A DNA stretch of 64,000 bases from Leptolinea sp. HRD-7 (GCA_024363285.1 AP024710.1:3504001-3568000), one strand, 5' to 3'; counted from the first letter of the stretch, positions 1 to 8,899 are shown. Notes: generated by a model not told the origin, from the sequence alone. Numbers and translations: made by a program.

Positions 1-1
1 C

Positions 2-580
2 ATACTGATGGCCTGGCTGGTGTACGCCGCGCTTAAAAAGGATTATCGCGGAGGCGGTATGTTGATCCTGGTATTCGTGCTGGCATCCATGCTGGGTGTG
101 GTGGACGAGCTGGAACAGGGCATCCACCCGGGCCGCACCTACGGCTGGACAGACATGCTGGTCAACACCTCATCCGCACTGATGGGGGTATTCACCATCC
201 TGGGGCTGACGGACTACCATGCCGATAGCTGGGAGTGGACCGACCGGTTGAAAAAACAAAAAGCCCTTATTGGTCTGATCCTGTTCGGCGCGGTTGGCGC
301 GGTATTGATGTGCGTCAAACTATTTGAGGTTCAGTCCGCCGGCGGGACGATCAGGGAAGTCTACCCGGTCTGGCAGGTTATCTCGAATGTCAGCTATACC
401 CTGTTGGCTGCCGGTCTATTTGCCCGGTCCAGAAAACAGCGCAATTATCCGGTAGATGATCAAATCGAAGTCGACTCGCTGAAATCAGCCCGGTTATGGG
501 TATGGCCGGTGGTAATTATTCTCATATATATGCATGTGTTAATAACGGTTGTTTATTTCTCAGGAATCACATTTAAATAA
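2..580 (+). CDS. VanZ-like membrane protein, 5' end outside window
   Basis: The frame is open to the window edge, so the N-terminus is missing; the first ATG visible is at 8. The visible part begins inside a membrane protein: a hydrophobic segment is followed by the acidic DELEQ motif, then PGRTYGWTD and N-T-S-S-A-L-M-G, the second half of a VanZ-like domain (DE..Q...PGR...D...N). Three further hydrophobic stretches follow to the C-terminus. VanZ-like proteins are membrane proteins of mostly unknown role; a few are linked to teicoplanin resistance. The ending abuts the convergent gene at 584. Family assignment rests on the short motif only. Confidence 0.6.
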   Translation: MLMAWLVYAALKKDYRGGGMLILVFVLASMLGVVDELEQGIHPGRTYGWTDMLVNTSSALMGVFTILGLTDYHADSWEWTDRLKKQKALIGLILFGAVGAVLMCVKLFEVQSAGGTIREVYPVWQVISNVSYTLLAAGLFARSRKQRNYPVDDQIEVDSLKSARLWVWPVVIILIYMHVLITVVYFSGITFK

Positions 581-583
581 ACA

Positions 584-1720
584 TCAATAGATCGCCATCA
601 ATCCTTCGCCAAAAACCAGCAGAACCAGCCACAACAGGCTGAACCGCAGCGCCTTTGACGAGCCTTCCAGCGCGCCGTAATCCACTACAGCCGCCACCAA
701 CCCGATGACCATGCGGATCAATCCCGGCGGGTTGAGCACGTTCGATGTGGGCAGGAAAGGGAAGATCAGGCTGTTCAGCAGCAGTATCCACGTCCCCGCG
801 CCGAACCTGCGCAGAAAAAGGTTGCGCACTCCGCTGACAATCCCCGCGGTAGCGGGGATCAGCGCCACAGCCAGAACAAAGATGGAAAAGAATATGAAGA
901 TCAGGGTTTCATCCGTGTGGTAGCCCCACCAGCCGTGGTACGGGATCCATTCGAAAGCCGTGGCGGAAGCACCACCAGAACTCACACCCCACTTCCCCAA
1001 CCAATTGAAAAGAACAATCTGCCACGCGGCAAACGGCGCCAGCACAGCCAGTCCCCAGGCAGCGCCTTTTAGCCACTTCCTGTTATGGAAAATCAAAGAC
1101 AGCGCGCAGGCCGCCGGGAAGAGCAATGTCAACTCGCGGGTTAGCGCGGCCAGAGCGAAAAGCACACCGCTCCATCCATACTTGCGGCGCGAAAAAAACA
1201 ACACACCCCATTGCGCCAGCGCGAACGCCAGCGGTTCGGTGAGGTCAAGGCGAAGGGAAAGCATCTGCCCGGTGAACAGCCCGAACGCCAGCGCGAACCA
1301 GCGGTTTTTGCCGTGTCCGGTCAGGATCAGTTCTGTTGCCAGCGTTCCGAGTGCCAGACCGGCAATATTGATGACGATCATCATCCACGGGATGACTATC
1401 GGGTTACCGAGGCTTAACAGGCGGGCGGACAGCGGGTAGACAATGCGCTGGTAGCGGTACGCCGGGATATCCAGATAGGGTGAAGCCTCCAGCGGGTTGA
1501 TGGCGATCTGGTAGGCAAACTGTCCGTCATACCCCAGTCCGCTTACCCCGTGAACAGGGTCGTATTGCCGGCCGATGACCACAAAGGCCATCGGGTTCCA
1601 CTGGTTTTGTGCTAATGTGAACAGGCAATATGCAATAGAGATGGTCAGAACAACCATCCAAGAGTTTATCAAACTTACTTTCGTGTTATGGATGTTTTTC
1701 AGCGTTTTCTTCATTCCCAT
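584..1720 (-). CDS. Polytopic membrane protein, AZOBR_p60025-like glycopolymer family
   Basis: This 378-residue protein has about ten hydrophobic segments. The first extracytoplasmic loop carries GYDGQFAY followed by D-I-P-A-Y-R-Y-Q-R-I-V-Y-P, a signature I recognise from the AZOBR_p60025 family of cell-surface glycopolymer formation proteins, which look like lipid-linked sugar transferases. No enzymatic activity can be proved from sequence. Two starts are possible, ATG at 1720 or ATG at 1714; neither has a good ribosome binding site. It is divergent from the GT39-like gene at 1821, so the two may both serve surface polysaccharide or glycosylation. Confidence 0.6.
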   Translation of the reverse strand: MGMKKTLKNIHNTKVSLINSWMVVLTISIAYCLFTLAQNQWNPMAFVVIGRQYDPVHGVSGLGYDGQFAYQIAINPLEASPYLDIPAYRYQRIVYPLSARLLSLGNPIVIPWMMIVINIAGLALGTLATELILTGHGKNRWFALAFGLFTGQMLSLRLDLTEPLAFALAQWGVLFFSRRKYGWSGVLFALAALTRELTLLFPAACALSLIFHNRKWLKGAAWGLAVLAPFAAWQIVLFNWLGKWGVSSGGASATAFEWIPYHGWWGYHTDETLIFIFFSIFVLAVALIPATAGIVSGVRNLFLRRFGAGTWILLLNSLIFPFLPTSNVLNPPGLIRMVIGLVAAVVDYGALEGSSKALRFSLLWLVLLVFGEGLMAIY

Positions 1721-1754
1721 GGAATGATTTTACCGGATACTTTCGATGCGTATT

Positions 1755-1769
1755 TGAAACTTCGTTTCA
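1755..1769. promoter_or_regulatory. Perfect 6-3-6 inverted repeat between divergent genes
   Basis: TGAAAC and GTTTCA flank the triplet TTC in the 100-bp gap between two divergently transcribed membrane-glycosylation genes. The symmetry and position suit a dimeric repressor operator or a small hairpin. No regulator is encoded next to it. Confidence 0.3.
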
Positions 1770-1820
1770 GGCAAACGTGAGTAGAATAAACCTATATTAT
1801 TCCGGACAGGTTGAATTCAT

Positions 1821-3314
1821 TTGAAATCCCTGAAATCCACTCCCATCATTGTCCATTCAATCAAACAATTCTTTCAGGAATACGGACTGTTACTGGCCAT
1901 TTTGCTGACAGGCCTTACTCTTCGCTTCTACCGCCTGGGTGACAATTGTCTGGGTTTTGACGAAGTTGGCGTTTCGTATGTGACCAAAGCACAAACATTG
2001 GATGAATTTGTCTTTCTTGTGCGCTCACATGTGATGGCCATGCCGCTCGATTACGCGATGACCTGGCTCGTCAGCCGGCAGGGTACAGAAAACGCTATTC
2101 TACGGCTGCCCTCGGCAATCTGGGGAACACTTACTCTTCCTGTCTGTTTTGCCCTATTCCGCGTGTTGACAGATAAGAGAACTGCCCTGATTTCAGTTTT
2201 TATGTTGGCATTCACTCCATTTCACATTCAATATTCACAGGAACTCAGGTTCTACGCGTCATTAACCTTCTTCTATTCGCTTTCCACATACACCCTCTGG
2301 AAGGCTATGAGTACCAACACGGTTCCTGGATGGGTCATTTTCACTCTGACGACGATCATTGGCCTGTATTTCCACATGTATGTGTTACTGGTGGTGGTCA
2401 ACGCGTTCTTCTTCCTGTTCTCAAACGATTTTCAGAAAATGTGGGGGCAATTACTTCGTCCGCTAATGGTCTCTTTGACATTGATACTGGTCGCATTTCT
2501 TGTTGGGTTTCTCATCTTTTCCGGCCGGGTGACATTTGACAATCCATTGCTGGAGTACGACATCACGTTTCTTCAGAGCTTGCTTATCGGGCTGGGCTGG
2601 CAGCCATACTATTTCGAAACCGCCGGTTTGGGATGGATATGGGGATTGATCTGCTGCTTCCTCGAAATTGCCGGGTTTGTGTGGTTGGTGAGAAAGCCGC
2701 GTTCCACAGCCTTTCTGTTTTTCATCAGCGTGGTTTCGCAGGCAATCCTGATCATTGGAGCCGACGTGTTCAAGCACTATTTCTTTTCTCCCCGGCAATT
2801 ATTAGTCTTCTACCCCGTCCTTTTGATGGTTGCTGGAATCGGCTTAAAAGCCTTGATGGACCTCGGATTGAATTTTCAAAACAAGTACATACCAGTAAAC
2901 AGGCAGAATTGTGGTCTCACTATTGCGGCAGTACTTATGTTGATCGCGGCAGCTTTTCCCGCTCTATCCCAATACTACAACAGCACAAAGAGCAACGCGC
3001 AGAGTATCAGTGAATTTATTCATTCTGCCTGGGAACCTGATAATACAGTTCTGGTGATAACCCCTTTTCTTGGTAGTTACTACAACTATTTCTTTACCGA
3101 TGAACTGGATGCTCCTGAGATTATCTCTACAGTCTGGCAAGCGGATTGGGATACAGTCAGGGAATCAAAAGATTGGCCCGGGCAGACTTTTGTTATCGCG
3201 CCACTAAAATTAACCGCGGATCAGCAGGATATTCTCATCTCCGGTCAGTACACATTGGCTCCGCTCCCCTATCCGGCTTCGCGATTCATCCAACAACTTT
3301 GGATCCGGAATTAA
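1821..3314 (+). CDS. Glycosyltransferase family 39-like membrane protein
   Basis: A 497-residue protein with about eleven membrane segments, beginning with a TTG codon at 1821 (no in-frame ATG exists nearby). The first periplasmic loop has LGFDEVGVSYVT, matching the acidic D-E motif that PMT/ArnT-type (GT39) enzymes use to bind the lipid-phosphate sugar donor. Another loop has HIQYSQELRFYASL, also typical of this family in Chloroflexota. The likely role is transfer of a sugar from a polyprenyl-phosphate donor to protein or lipid on the outer face of the membrane; the substrate is unknown. It is monocistronic and ends just before a hairpin. Confidence 0.7.
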   Translation: MKSLKSTPIIVHSIKQFFQEYGLLLAILLTGLTLRFYRLGDNCLGFDEVGVSYVTKAQTLDEFVFLVRSHVMAMPLDYAMTWLVSRQGTENAILRLPSAIWGTLTLPVCFALFRVLTDKRTALISVFMLAFTPFHIQYSQELRFYASLTFFYSLSTYTLWKAMSTNTVPGWVIFTLTTIIGLYFHMYVLLVVVNAFFFLFSNDFQKMWGQLLRPLMVSLTLILVAFLVGFLIFSGRVTFDNPLLEYDITFLQSLLIGLGWQPYYFETAGLGWIWGLICCFLEIAGFVWLVRKPRSTAFLFFISVVSQAILIIGADVFKHYFFSPRQLLVFYPVLLMVAGIGLKALMDLGLNFQNKYIPVNRQNCGLTIAAVLMLIAAAFPALSQYYNSTKSNAQSISEFIHSAWEPDNTVLVITPFLGSYYNYFFTDELDAPEIISTVWQADWDTVRESKDWPGQTFVIAPLKLTADQQDILISGQYTLAPLPYPASRFIQQLWIRN

Positions 3315-3318
3315 ACAG

Positions 3319-3347
3319 GAACACCCCGGGAGGGAACCGGGGTGTTC
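3319..3347. terminator. Hairpin between convergent genes
   Basis: GAACACCCCGG pairs perfectly with CCGGGGTGTTC around a 7-base loop, directly after the GT39-like gene and before the end of htrA on the other strand. The T-tract is poor on both sides, so it may work as a weak bidirectional terminator or transcript-end stabiliser. Confidence 0.5.
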
Positions 3348-3368
3348 TCAGTCAATGGAGCATTAATG

Positions 3369-5042
3369 CTATTGAGCAGGCCGCTCCTCAAGTTTTACGG
3401 TTATTTCCTGTTCTTTGCCGTCACGCAGGATGGTCAATTTGACTTCATCGCCGGGGCTGGCGCGCAGGATGCGGTTACGCAGGTCAAGCACTGATTCGAT
3501 CGATTTGCCATCCATAGCGGTGATGATATCGCCTCCCACCATGATCGTCTCGCCATTGATCTCCAGGGGCTTGTCTCCGCCGCGCAGTCCGGCTTTATCC
3601 GCGGGGCCGTCTTTTTCGATCGATACGATCAGTGCGCCCTTAGTGTTCTTCTCCAGTTTCATGGCTTCAGCGATCTCAGGGGTTACTTCCGATGGTGTAA
3701 CACCCATCCACGCGTTGCCTTTGATGGATTCATCATCAGCCTGAGCCGTTTTCTCTGTTGACGGGCGGGCTTCCAGCGTGGCTTCTACCTGCATGGTCTT
3801 GCCATCACGGATGATATCCAGCTTTACTTTCTGACCCACTACCGTGGCACGGGCCAGGTAGCTGATAAGGTCTTCAAATTTACGAAGTTCCTGTCCATCA
3901 ATAGCTGTGATCACATCGCCGCCGACCTTAACTTTGACGCCATTGATTTTTGTCTCTTTTGTACTGCCGATCAGTCCGGCTTTATCGGCAGGGGTGTTCG
4001 GATTGATCGAATTGACGAGAATACCGCGTTGGGTTTCTTTCAATCCCATGGCTTTCGCCAGGTCTGAAGTCAACGTGCCACCGCTCAACCCCAGGTATGT
4101 GTAAGAATATTTTCCATCCTGTATCAATGCAGGAACAACTTTCTGAAGGATGGCGGAAGGAACAGCGAAACCGACACCGGCATTGGCCCGTACCGGAGAT
4201 TCAATGGCTGTGGGCACTCCAACCACCTGACCTGATGTGTTGACAAGCACACCACCAGAATTACCCGGATTGATGGTAGCATCCGTTTGAATAATATCGG
4301 GAATTGAATAACTACCAGAACTTGATCCGCTATCCACAGGCAATGTGCGGCCGAGGGCGGAAACGATACCTACACTATAACTGCCTTCGAGGCCGAATGG
4401 ATTGCCAATAGCCATCACAAGGTTTCCAACCTTAAGTTTGTTGGAATCGGCCAATTCAACCGGTTTCAGATCAACTATACCTTTATCGACTTTGATAACA
4501 GCCAGGTCGCTGTTTTTGTCCGTGCCAACCACTTTACCAGGGAGACTCGTGCCATCTGAAAATGTCACATTGATCGTGTCGGCCCCATCCACCACATGAT
4601 TATTGGTGACAATATGCCCTTCGCGATCCCACACAAAACCGGATCCCGCTCCCTGCCGTAATTGCTCCTGTGAACCTTTTTCGTCCGGTAGTAGGTTATC
4701 CGGCATATCAGGGAAATTAAACGGCAGGTCTAAACCCTGCATTTGAGTCTTCACAAAAGAAGTTACCTCAATGCTGACTACGGAAGGGTTCACACGTTCA
4801 TATACCCCGGTCAGCATGGCTTCATAACTATCCAGCGATCCCTGCTCCGCGGTTTTTTTAGCGGAGGATGAATCAGGAATGACCGTGGCTGTAGAAGCTT
4901 CTGAGGGCGCGGACTTTTGTGATTCTGTGGATGCTTCAGGTGCCGGCCTGGTCTTCGAAATGGTCGGCATGGTAAAGCTGCATGCTGATAACAACAGCAT
5001 CGCAATAACAATACTACTGGTAACAATGGATAATCGTTTCAT
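3369..5042 (-). CDS. htrA: HtrA/DegP-type serine protease, lipoprotein, two PDZ domains
   Basis: The 557-residue product starts with a lipoprotein signal (LLLSAC, Cys21), so it is probably anchored on the outer face of the membrane. A low-complexity Ser/Ala/Pro linker leads to a trypsin-like domain with the full triad: His149 in TNNHVV, Asp179 in NSDLAVIKV, Ser262 in NPGNSGG. Two PDZ domains follow, about 315-405 and 455-545. The family degrades or refolds misfolded exported proteins. It is downstream of a response regulator and histidine kinase in the same direction, with 11-bp phased direct repeats in the 100-bp gap, as expected for a CssRS-like control of htrA. The second PDZ copy is longer than minimal HtrA proteins have. 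Confidence 0.92.
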   Translation of the reverse strand: MKRLSIVTSSIVIAMLLLSACSFTMPTISKTRPAPEASTESQKSAPSEASTATVIPDSSSAKKTAEQGSLDSYEAMLTGVYERVNPSVVSIEVTSFVKTQMQGLDLPFNFPDMPDNLLPDEKGSQEQLRQGAGSGFVWDREGHIVTNNHVVDGADTINVTFSDGTSLPGKVVGTDKNSDLAVIKVDKGIVDLKPVELADSNKLKVGNLVMAIGNPFGLEGSYSVGIVSALGRTLPVDSGSSSGSYSIPDIIQTDATINPGNSGGVLVNTSGQVVGVPTAIESPVRANAGVGFAVPSAILQKVVPALIQDGKYSYTYLGLSGGTLTSDLAKAMGLKETQRGILVNSINPNTPADKAGLIGSTKETKINGVKVKVGGDVITAIDGQELRKFEDLISYLARATVVGQKVKLDIIRDGKTMQVEATLEARPSTEKTAQADDESIKGNAWMGVTPSEVTPEIAEAMKLEKNTKGALIVSIEKDGPADKAGLRGGDKPLEINGETIMVGGDIITAMDGKSIESVLDLRNRILRASPGDEVKLTILRDGKEQEITVKLEERPAQ

Positions 5043-5119
5043 TCTTAATCATCCTCTGGTTATTATGAGATTTCACAATAAAGAGTACTCCGAATAAACA
5101 CGATTATCTTTATATTAAG

Positions 5120-5149
5120 TTGAAGATAAGCTTAAGAAAACCTTAAGAA
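5120..5149 (-). promoter_or_regulatory. 11-bp phased direct repeats upstream of htrA
   Basis: On the plus strand CTTAAGAA occurs at 5131-5138 and again at 5142-5149, exactly one helical turn apart; a degenerate third copy (5 of 8 matches) sits at 5120-5127. Tandem 11-bp direct repeats are the usual binding pattern of OmpR/PhoB-type regulators. The site overlaps the stop codon of the histidine kinase gene and lies about 80-100 bp upstream of the htrA start. Confidence 0.55.
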
Positions 5150-6552
5150 GGTTTAACTGGTATTACTATGTTAAATTCACTCCCGGCGCCTGGTTGACTG
5201 TCCAGTTCGATTCGTCCTCCATGCGCTTCCACAATATCACGCGCAATCGTCAATCCCAATCCCATACCCTGCGAAAAACGCTTTGATGTGCTCCCGCGCG
5301 AAAAGGCCTCAAAGATTTTTTGCTGTTCAGAAAGCGGAATCCCCGGCCCGGTGTCTTTAACCATAATCTTCAAGTTGCTATGAGAAATTTCACTACCAAG
5401 GGTGATCGTTCCTCCCGAAGGCGTATAACGAATGGCGTTACTTACCAGGTTTTGCACAGCCAGGGTAAGTTGTTCCGCGTCGAGGTCGACAACCGGCATG
5501 TCGGGTTGGATGTTATTTTCCCAGGTCAATTTCTTTTCCAGGGCTTCCTGCCGGTAAGTTTCAGTAATACGGTGAAGCCACTCTTCCACTTTAAGCGGCT
5601 CACGTCGCAAAACCAGTGTGCCAGCTAATTCATTGTGCAAATTTGCCAGTTCACCTACCAGATGGTCCAACCGGTGAAGCTCCCCGGCCATACCATCTAA
5701 TAATTCAGCCTGCAATGCTTTGTCTTTATCAGCCCCTCCCGCCAATGCCTGTACGGCAGATTGCAACGACCCGAGCGGTCGGCCTATTTCATGAACCAGA
5801 TTCGAGAGCAGCCGCTTTCGATTGTCTTCGGCATTTTTTAGCCGAGTAGCCAGCGTGTTGAACGCCCGATACAATTGACGAATTTCGTCTGGTTTTTTAC
5901 TTTCATCCAGTAAATTTAATGACTGCCCTGTTGATAAATTCGTCACAGCCTGAGTGGCAGCCCTTAATTGCCTCGCCAGATCGCGAGAAAGCAGCGTTCC
6001 CAGCAGGATACCGGCGGCTAATCCGACCGCTATCACCCAAATCGTCACCTGCCGCAATTGCAGCGACCGTTGATAAATATCCATAATCGGATTATCCATC
6101 TTTACAAAGCCGAGCAGTAGTCCATCATTGCGTACCACGGGTATAACTACCTCCCGTTGTTCTGGAGCCTCGCGAGAAGCATTTTTAATTGCTTCTTCCA
6201 CAGACTGGTATTCACCAGTATAGGCAATCGTTCCGATTAGTCCTTCGTCAGCCGGGTCACTGGTAACTAAAATTCTCCCGCCAGTATCCAGCAGCATCAC
6301 ACGCGCGCTTAACCGCGGGCTGATACGTTGTAGGAATTTTTCGGCAGAATTCTTGTCCAGCCAGATATCCGGTTGAACGCTGGCTGTATCCGCCACCAGA
6401 ATAGCCTGCCGGCTTAGATCGCGCGATACGCTGGCAACGATACCCTGCGTCTCCAGCAGGTAGATCATTAATAGCCCCACAAACGGGAGCACAAGAAATA
6501 ACGGCAGTAAATTACTGACAATTAAACGAAATCGCAAGGAACGGGGTTTCAT
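5143..6552 (-). CDS. Membrane sensor histidine kinase
   Basis: The 469-residue protein has an N-terminal membrane segment (about 12-34), an extracytoplasmic sensor of about 130 residues, a second membrane segment (about 168-190), a HAMP linker, a HisKA helix and a HATPase domain. The phospho-acceptor is His254 in HEIGRPL, which departs from the usual HELRTPL at the phosphatase-relevant Thr position. N, G1 (DTGPGIP) and G2 (GMGLGL) boxes are present. Its ATG overlaps the TGA of the response regulator gene (ATGA), so the two are translationally coupled. The downstream gene is htrA, suggesting that it senses envelope or protein-folding stress. Confidence 0.9.
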   Translation of the reverse strand: MKPRSLRFRLIVSNLLPLFLVLPFVGLLMIYLLETQGIVASVSRDLSRQAILVADTASVQPDIWLDKNSAEKFLQRISPRLSARVMLLDTGGRILVTSDPADEGLIGTIAYTGEYQSVEEAIKNASREAPEQREVVIPVVRNDGLLLGFVKMDNPIMDIYQRSLQLRQVTIWVIAVGLAAGILLGTLLSRDLARQLRAATQAVTNLSTGQSLNLLDESKKPDEIRQLYRAFNTLATRLKNAEDNRKRLLSNLVHEIGRPLGSLQSAVQALAGGADKDKALQAELLDGMAGELHRLDHLVGELANLHNELAGTLVLRREPLKVEEWLHRITETYRQEALEKKLTWENNIQPDMPVVDLDAEQLTLAVQNLVSNAIRYTPSGGTITLGSEISHSNLKIMVKDTGPGIPLSEQQKIFEAFSRGSTSKRFSQGMGLGLTIARDIVEAHGGRIELDSQPGAGSEFNIVIPVKPS

Positions 6553-7259
6553 TTTTCCACCGGTATAAATTTATATCCGATTCCGCGTACAGTTTGGATC
6601 ATCGGCGCATTATTATGCGTATCACCCAATTTTTCACGAAGCCATCGGATATGCACATAAACAACCTGTGGTTGTCCCTCAAATTCAGCTCCCCACACTC
6701 GGTTCAGTATATCTTCCGTTGAAAGTACTTTCCCCGCATTCAAGACGAGTAAATAAAGCAGGTCAAATTCTTTGGGTGAAAGGTAGATCGGTTCACCGCC
6801 CAACAGTACCTGGTGACCGGCAGGATCAATGGAGAGGTTACCCTGTATTATCGTGCCTTCTGGTTCTGATGCTGTATCTTTTATGGATGAGGTTCGCCGG
6901 ATTACAGCCTTCACATGGGCCTGAAGGATATCAAATTCAAAAGGTTTGGTGATGTAATCATCTGCGCCCAGTTCCAATCCGAGAATCTCATCAACACCAC
7001 GGCGGCGGGCTGTCAACAATATGACTGGTACACCCATCTGGTCTCGGATGATCTTCAAGGCATCCAATCCATCCATACCCGGAAGACCAATATCTAAAAT
7101 GACCAGATCTGGGCGGTGTTGCCGGATGATTTCGATTCCGCTTTCGGCATCAGCAGCGGTGGAAACAGTGTACCCGGCCTGTTGTAAATTAAAAGCCAGG
7201 CTTCGACGCATTAGCTTATCATCATCGATTAACAGGATTGTTCCGGGCATAGTCACCAT
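6549..7259 (-). CDS. OmpR/PhoB-family response regulator
   Basis: A 236-residue regulator with an N-terminal receiver domain (acidic pocket I-D-D-D at 11-14, phospho-acceptor Asp56 in VILDIGLPGMDG, Lys near 105 in ITKPF) and a C-terminal winged helix about 135-233 ending in the typical VRGIGYKF. ATG at 7259 and an in-frame ATG at 7250 are both possible starts; neither has an obvious ribosome binding site. It heads the regulator-kinase-htrA unit and probably binds the repeats in front of htrA. Confidence 0.92.
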   Translation of the reverse strand: MVTMPGTILLIDDDKLMRRSLAFNLQQAGYTVSTAADAESGIEIIRQHRPDLVILDIGLPGMDGLDALKIIRDQMGVPVILLTARRRGVDEILGLELGADDYITKPFEFDILQAHVKAVIRRTSSIKDTASEPEGTIIQGNLSIDPAGHQVLLGGEPIYLSPKEFDLLYLLVLNAGKVLSTEDILNRVWGAEFEGQPQVVYVHIRWLREKLGDTHNNAPMIQTVRGIGYKFIPVEK

Positions 7260-7310
7260 AATGCGATGGAGCGTTGTTTTTTAAGGATTCACTCATGTTT
7301 ATACAACCAT

Positions 7311-7328
7311 TTCATATTTTATTCATAT
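7311..7328. promoter_or_regulatory. Second pair of 11-bp phased direct repeats
   Basis: TTCATAT occurs at 7311-7317 and 7322-7328, again 11 bp apart, in the divergent gap between the response regulator gene and the zinc metallopeptidase gene. The sequence differs from the repeats upstream of htrA, so autoregulation by the same regulator is possible but not supported by a shared motif. The area is AT-rich, so chance is a real alternative. Confidence 0.3.
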
Positions 7329-7388
7329 ATTTTCTAAAATTCTATGTTGTACAATACGATTACGCAATCAGGGCAGAAAGGACAAAAA

Positions 7389-8108
7389 ATGTTTCCAGGA
7401 ATTCACTGGTATGGCTCTTATGGTACATATCTACTATTCGCGCTTCCGGCGCTGATACTCGGATTGATCGCCCAGGCGAAAGTAAAATCCGCTTTTGACA
7501 AATATTCGCGGGTAAAGAATTACACCGGCTTAACCGGCGCGCAGGTCGCCCGGCGGGTGCTGGATTCAAATGGATTACATGATATTCGTATCGAACCGGT
7601 GCATGGCATGCTGAGCGACCATTATGATCCATCGTCAAAAACCTTACGGTTAAGTGATAGTGTGTATGATGTTCCATCCATCGCCGCCGCCGGTGTTGCC
7701 GCCCATGAATCCGGTCACGCCATTCAAGACGCGGAACGCTACGGTCCATTAGTATTACGGACCGCGCTGGTTCCCACTGTGCAAATTGGATCATGGCTTG
7801 GTCCGATAATCTTCATGGTTGGACTTCTCTTCGCCACTCCATTTGGCGAAAAGATGGCCATTTTTGGTCTGATTCTGTTTGCCCTGACAGCAGTGTTTTC
7901 AATTGTGACTTTGCCGGTTGAGATCAATGCCTCCAAACGCGCGAAAGCCGCCCTTGAATCATCCGGTTTCATTGGGATGGGGCAAATGGAAGGCGTTCAC
8001 AGCGTGCTAGACGCGGCCGCGTTGACGTATGTAGCAGCAGCCGCTCAGGCGGTTTCCACTATACTGTATTACGCGTTTATTCTGCTCGGCCGGCGCGACG
8101 ACCGATAA
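7389..8108 (+). CDS. Membrane zinc metallopeptidase, YugP family
   Basis: Starting at ATG 7389, which has an AAAGGA ribosome binding site (the in-frame start at 7344 has none), the product is 239 residues. Domain order: N-terminal membrane helix (about 12-28), soluble part with the zinc motif HESGH at 106-110, then two or three membrane segments. This is the pattern of the YugP/neutral zinc metallopeptidase family, integral membrane proteins of unknown substrate. It is a single gene, divergent from the stress regulator. Confidence 0.85.
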   Translation: MFPGIHWYGSYGTYLLFALPALILGLIAQAKVKSAFDKYSRVKNYTGLTGAQVARRVLDSNGLHDIRIEPVHGMLSDHYDPSSKTLRLSDSVYDVPSIAAAGVAAHESGHAIQDAERYGPLVLRTALVPTVQIGSWLGPIIFMVGLLFATPFGEKMAIFGLILFALTAVFSIVTLPVEINASKRAKAALESSGFIGMGQMEGVHSVLDAAALTYVAAAAQAVSTILYYAFILLGRRDDR

Positions 8109-8115
8109 ACAACCG

Positions 8116-8862
8116 TTAGTTCTCAAACAGATCAGGCCACATCGCGGCCTGGTTTTGTTTTAACCAATTCCGGTATTCCTGATAGTCAGGGCAGTATTTA
8201 CCTACCAGAGCCCAGAATGCTTTAGAGTGGTTATGTTCTGTCATATGGGCCAGTTCATGCACTACCACGTAATCCAATACTTCCGGCGGTGCCATGATCA
8301 ACCGCCAGTTGAAACTCAATGTGCCCCGGGTGGAACATGATCCCCATCGGGTCCGCTGGCTGCGGATGGCCATACCGGATGGCTTCACCCCCATCTGTTT
8401 GGCTCGTATTCGTACCTGGTGGAAAAGGGCGGCTTCCGCCTGGTTGACCAACCACTTATGCAGTTGTTTCGTGGATGAACCCCGCCCGGTTATCACCCGG
8501 ATACTTCCCTGGCACGCGATAACCTGGGGTTTCTCAAAAATGCCGGCAGATTTGACATCGATTGTGACCGGTTTTCCCTGGAAAAGGATCTGTCCTTCAG
8601 GAAGCGACCTCTTTTTTATCCTCGCTTTGTGCTTTTGTAGTTTAGTCTGCTTCTCTATGATCCAATCAGCATACTCTTTTATCAGCTTATCCGGCCGCAG
8701 ATGAGATCCTTCCGGTAATACGATCTCAATTTTTTCCGCCGTTACTGAAATGCGCCAGCGTCGGGCGCGATTAGAATACCGTACCTGATATACAATGGAT
8801 TGCACCCCGGAAGAAATTGAAACAGAAGTGTGATTGACCGGTTCTTTCATTTTGCCTGACAT
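8116..8862 (-). CDS. YgjP/SprT-like metal-dependent hydrolase
   Basis: The C-terminal half carries V-V-H-E-L-A-H followed by HNHSKAFW, the HExxH...H zinc site of the YgjP-like (DUF45, WLM-related) metallopeptidase family, and a C-terminal CPDYQEYRNWL typical of it. The function is not established. A longer open frame reaches 8991 but would overlap rex. ATG at 8862 or ATG at 8850 (AGG four to five bases upstream) are the reasonable starts; a sigma-A-like promoter lies just upstream. It is convergent with the YugP-like gene. Confidence 0.8.
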   Translation of the reverse strand: MSGKMKEPVNHTSVSISSGVQSIVYQVRYSNRARRWRISVTAEKIEIVLPEGSHLRPDKLIKEYADWIIEKQTKLQKHKARIKKRSLPEGQILFQGKPVTIDVKSAGIFEKPQVIACQGSIRVITGRGSSTKQLHKWLVNQAEAALFHQVRIRAKQMGVKPSGMAIRSQRTRWGSCSTRGTLSFNWRLIMAPPEVLDYVVVHELAHMTEHNHSKAFWALVGKYCPDYQEYRNWLKQNQAAMWPDLFEN

Positions 8863-8870
8863 GTTCGAGT

Positions 8871-8899
8871 ATGATAAAGTTAAGCTCACATTCACGCAA
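8871..8899 (-). promoter_or_regulatory. Predicted sigma-70 type promoter for the YgjP-like gene
   Basis: On the minus strand TTGCGT and TATCAT are separated by exactly 17 bases. The predicted transcription start is about 8864, only a few bases from the ATG at 8862, so the mRNA would have almost no leader if that start is used, or a 14-base leader if 8850 is used. Confidence 0.45.
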
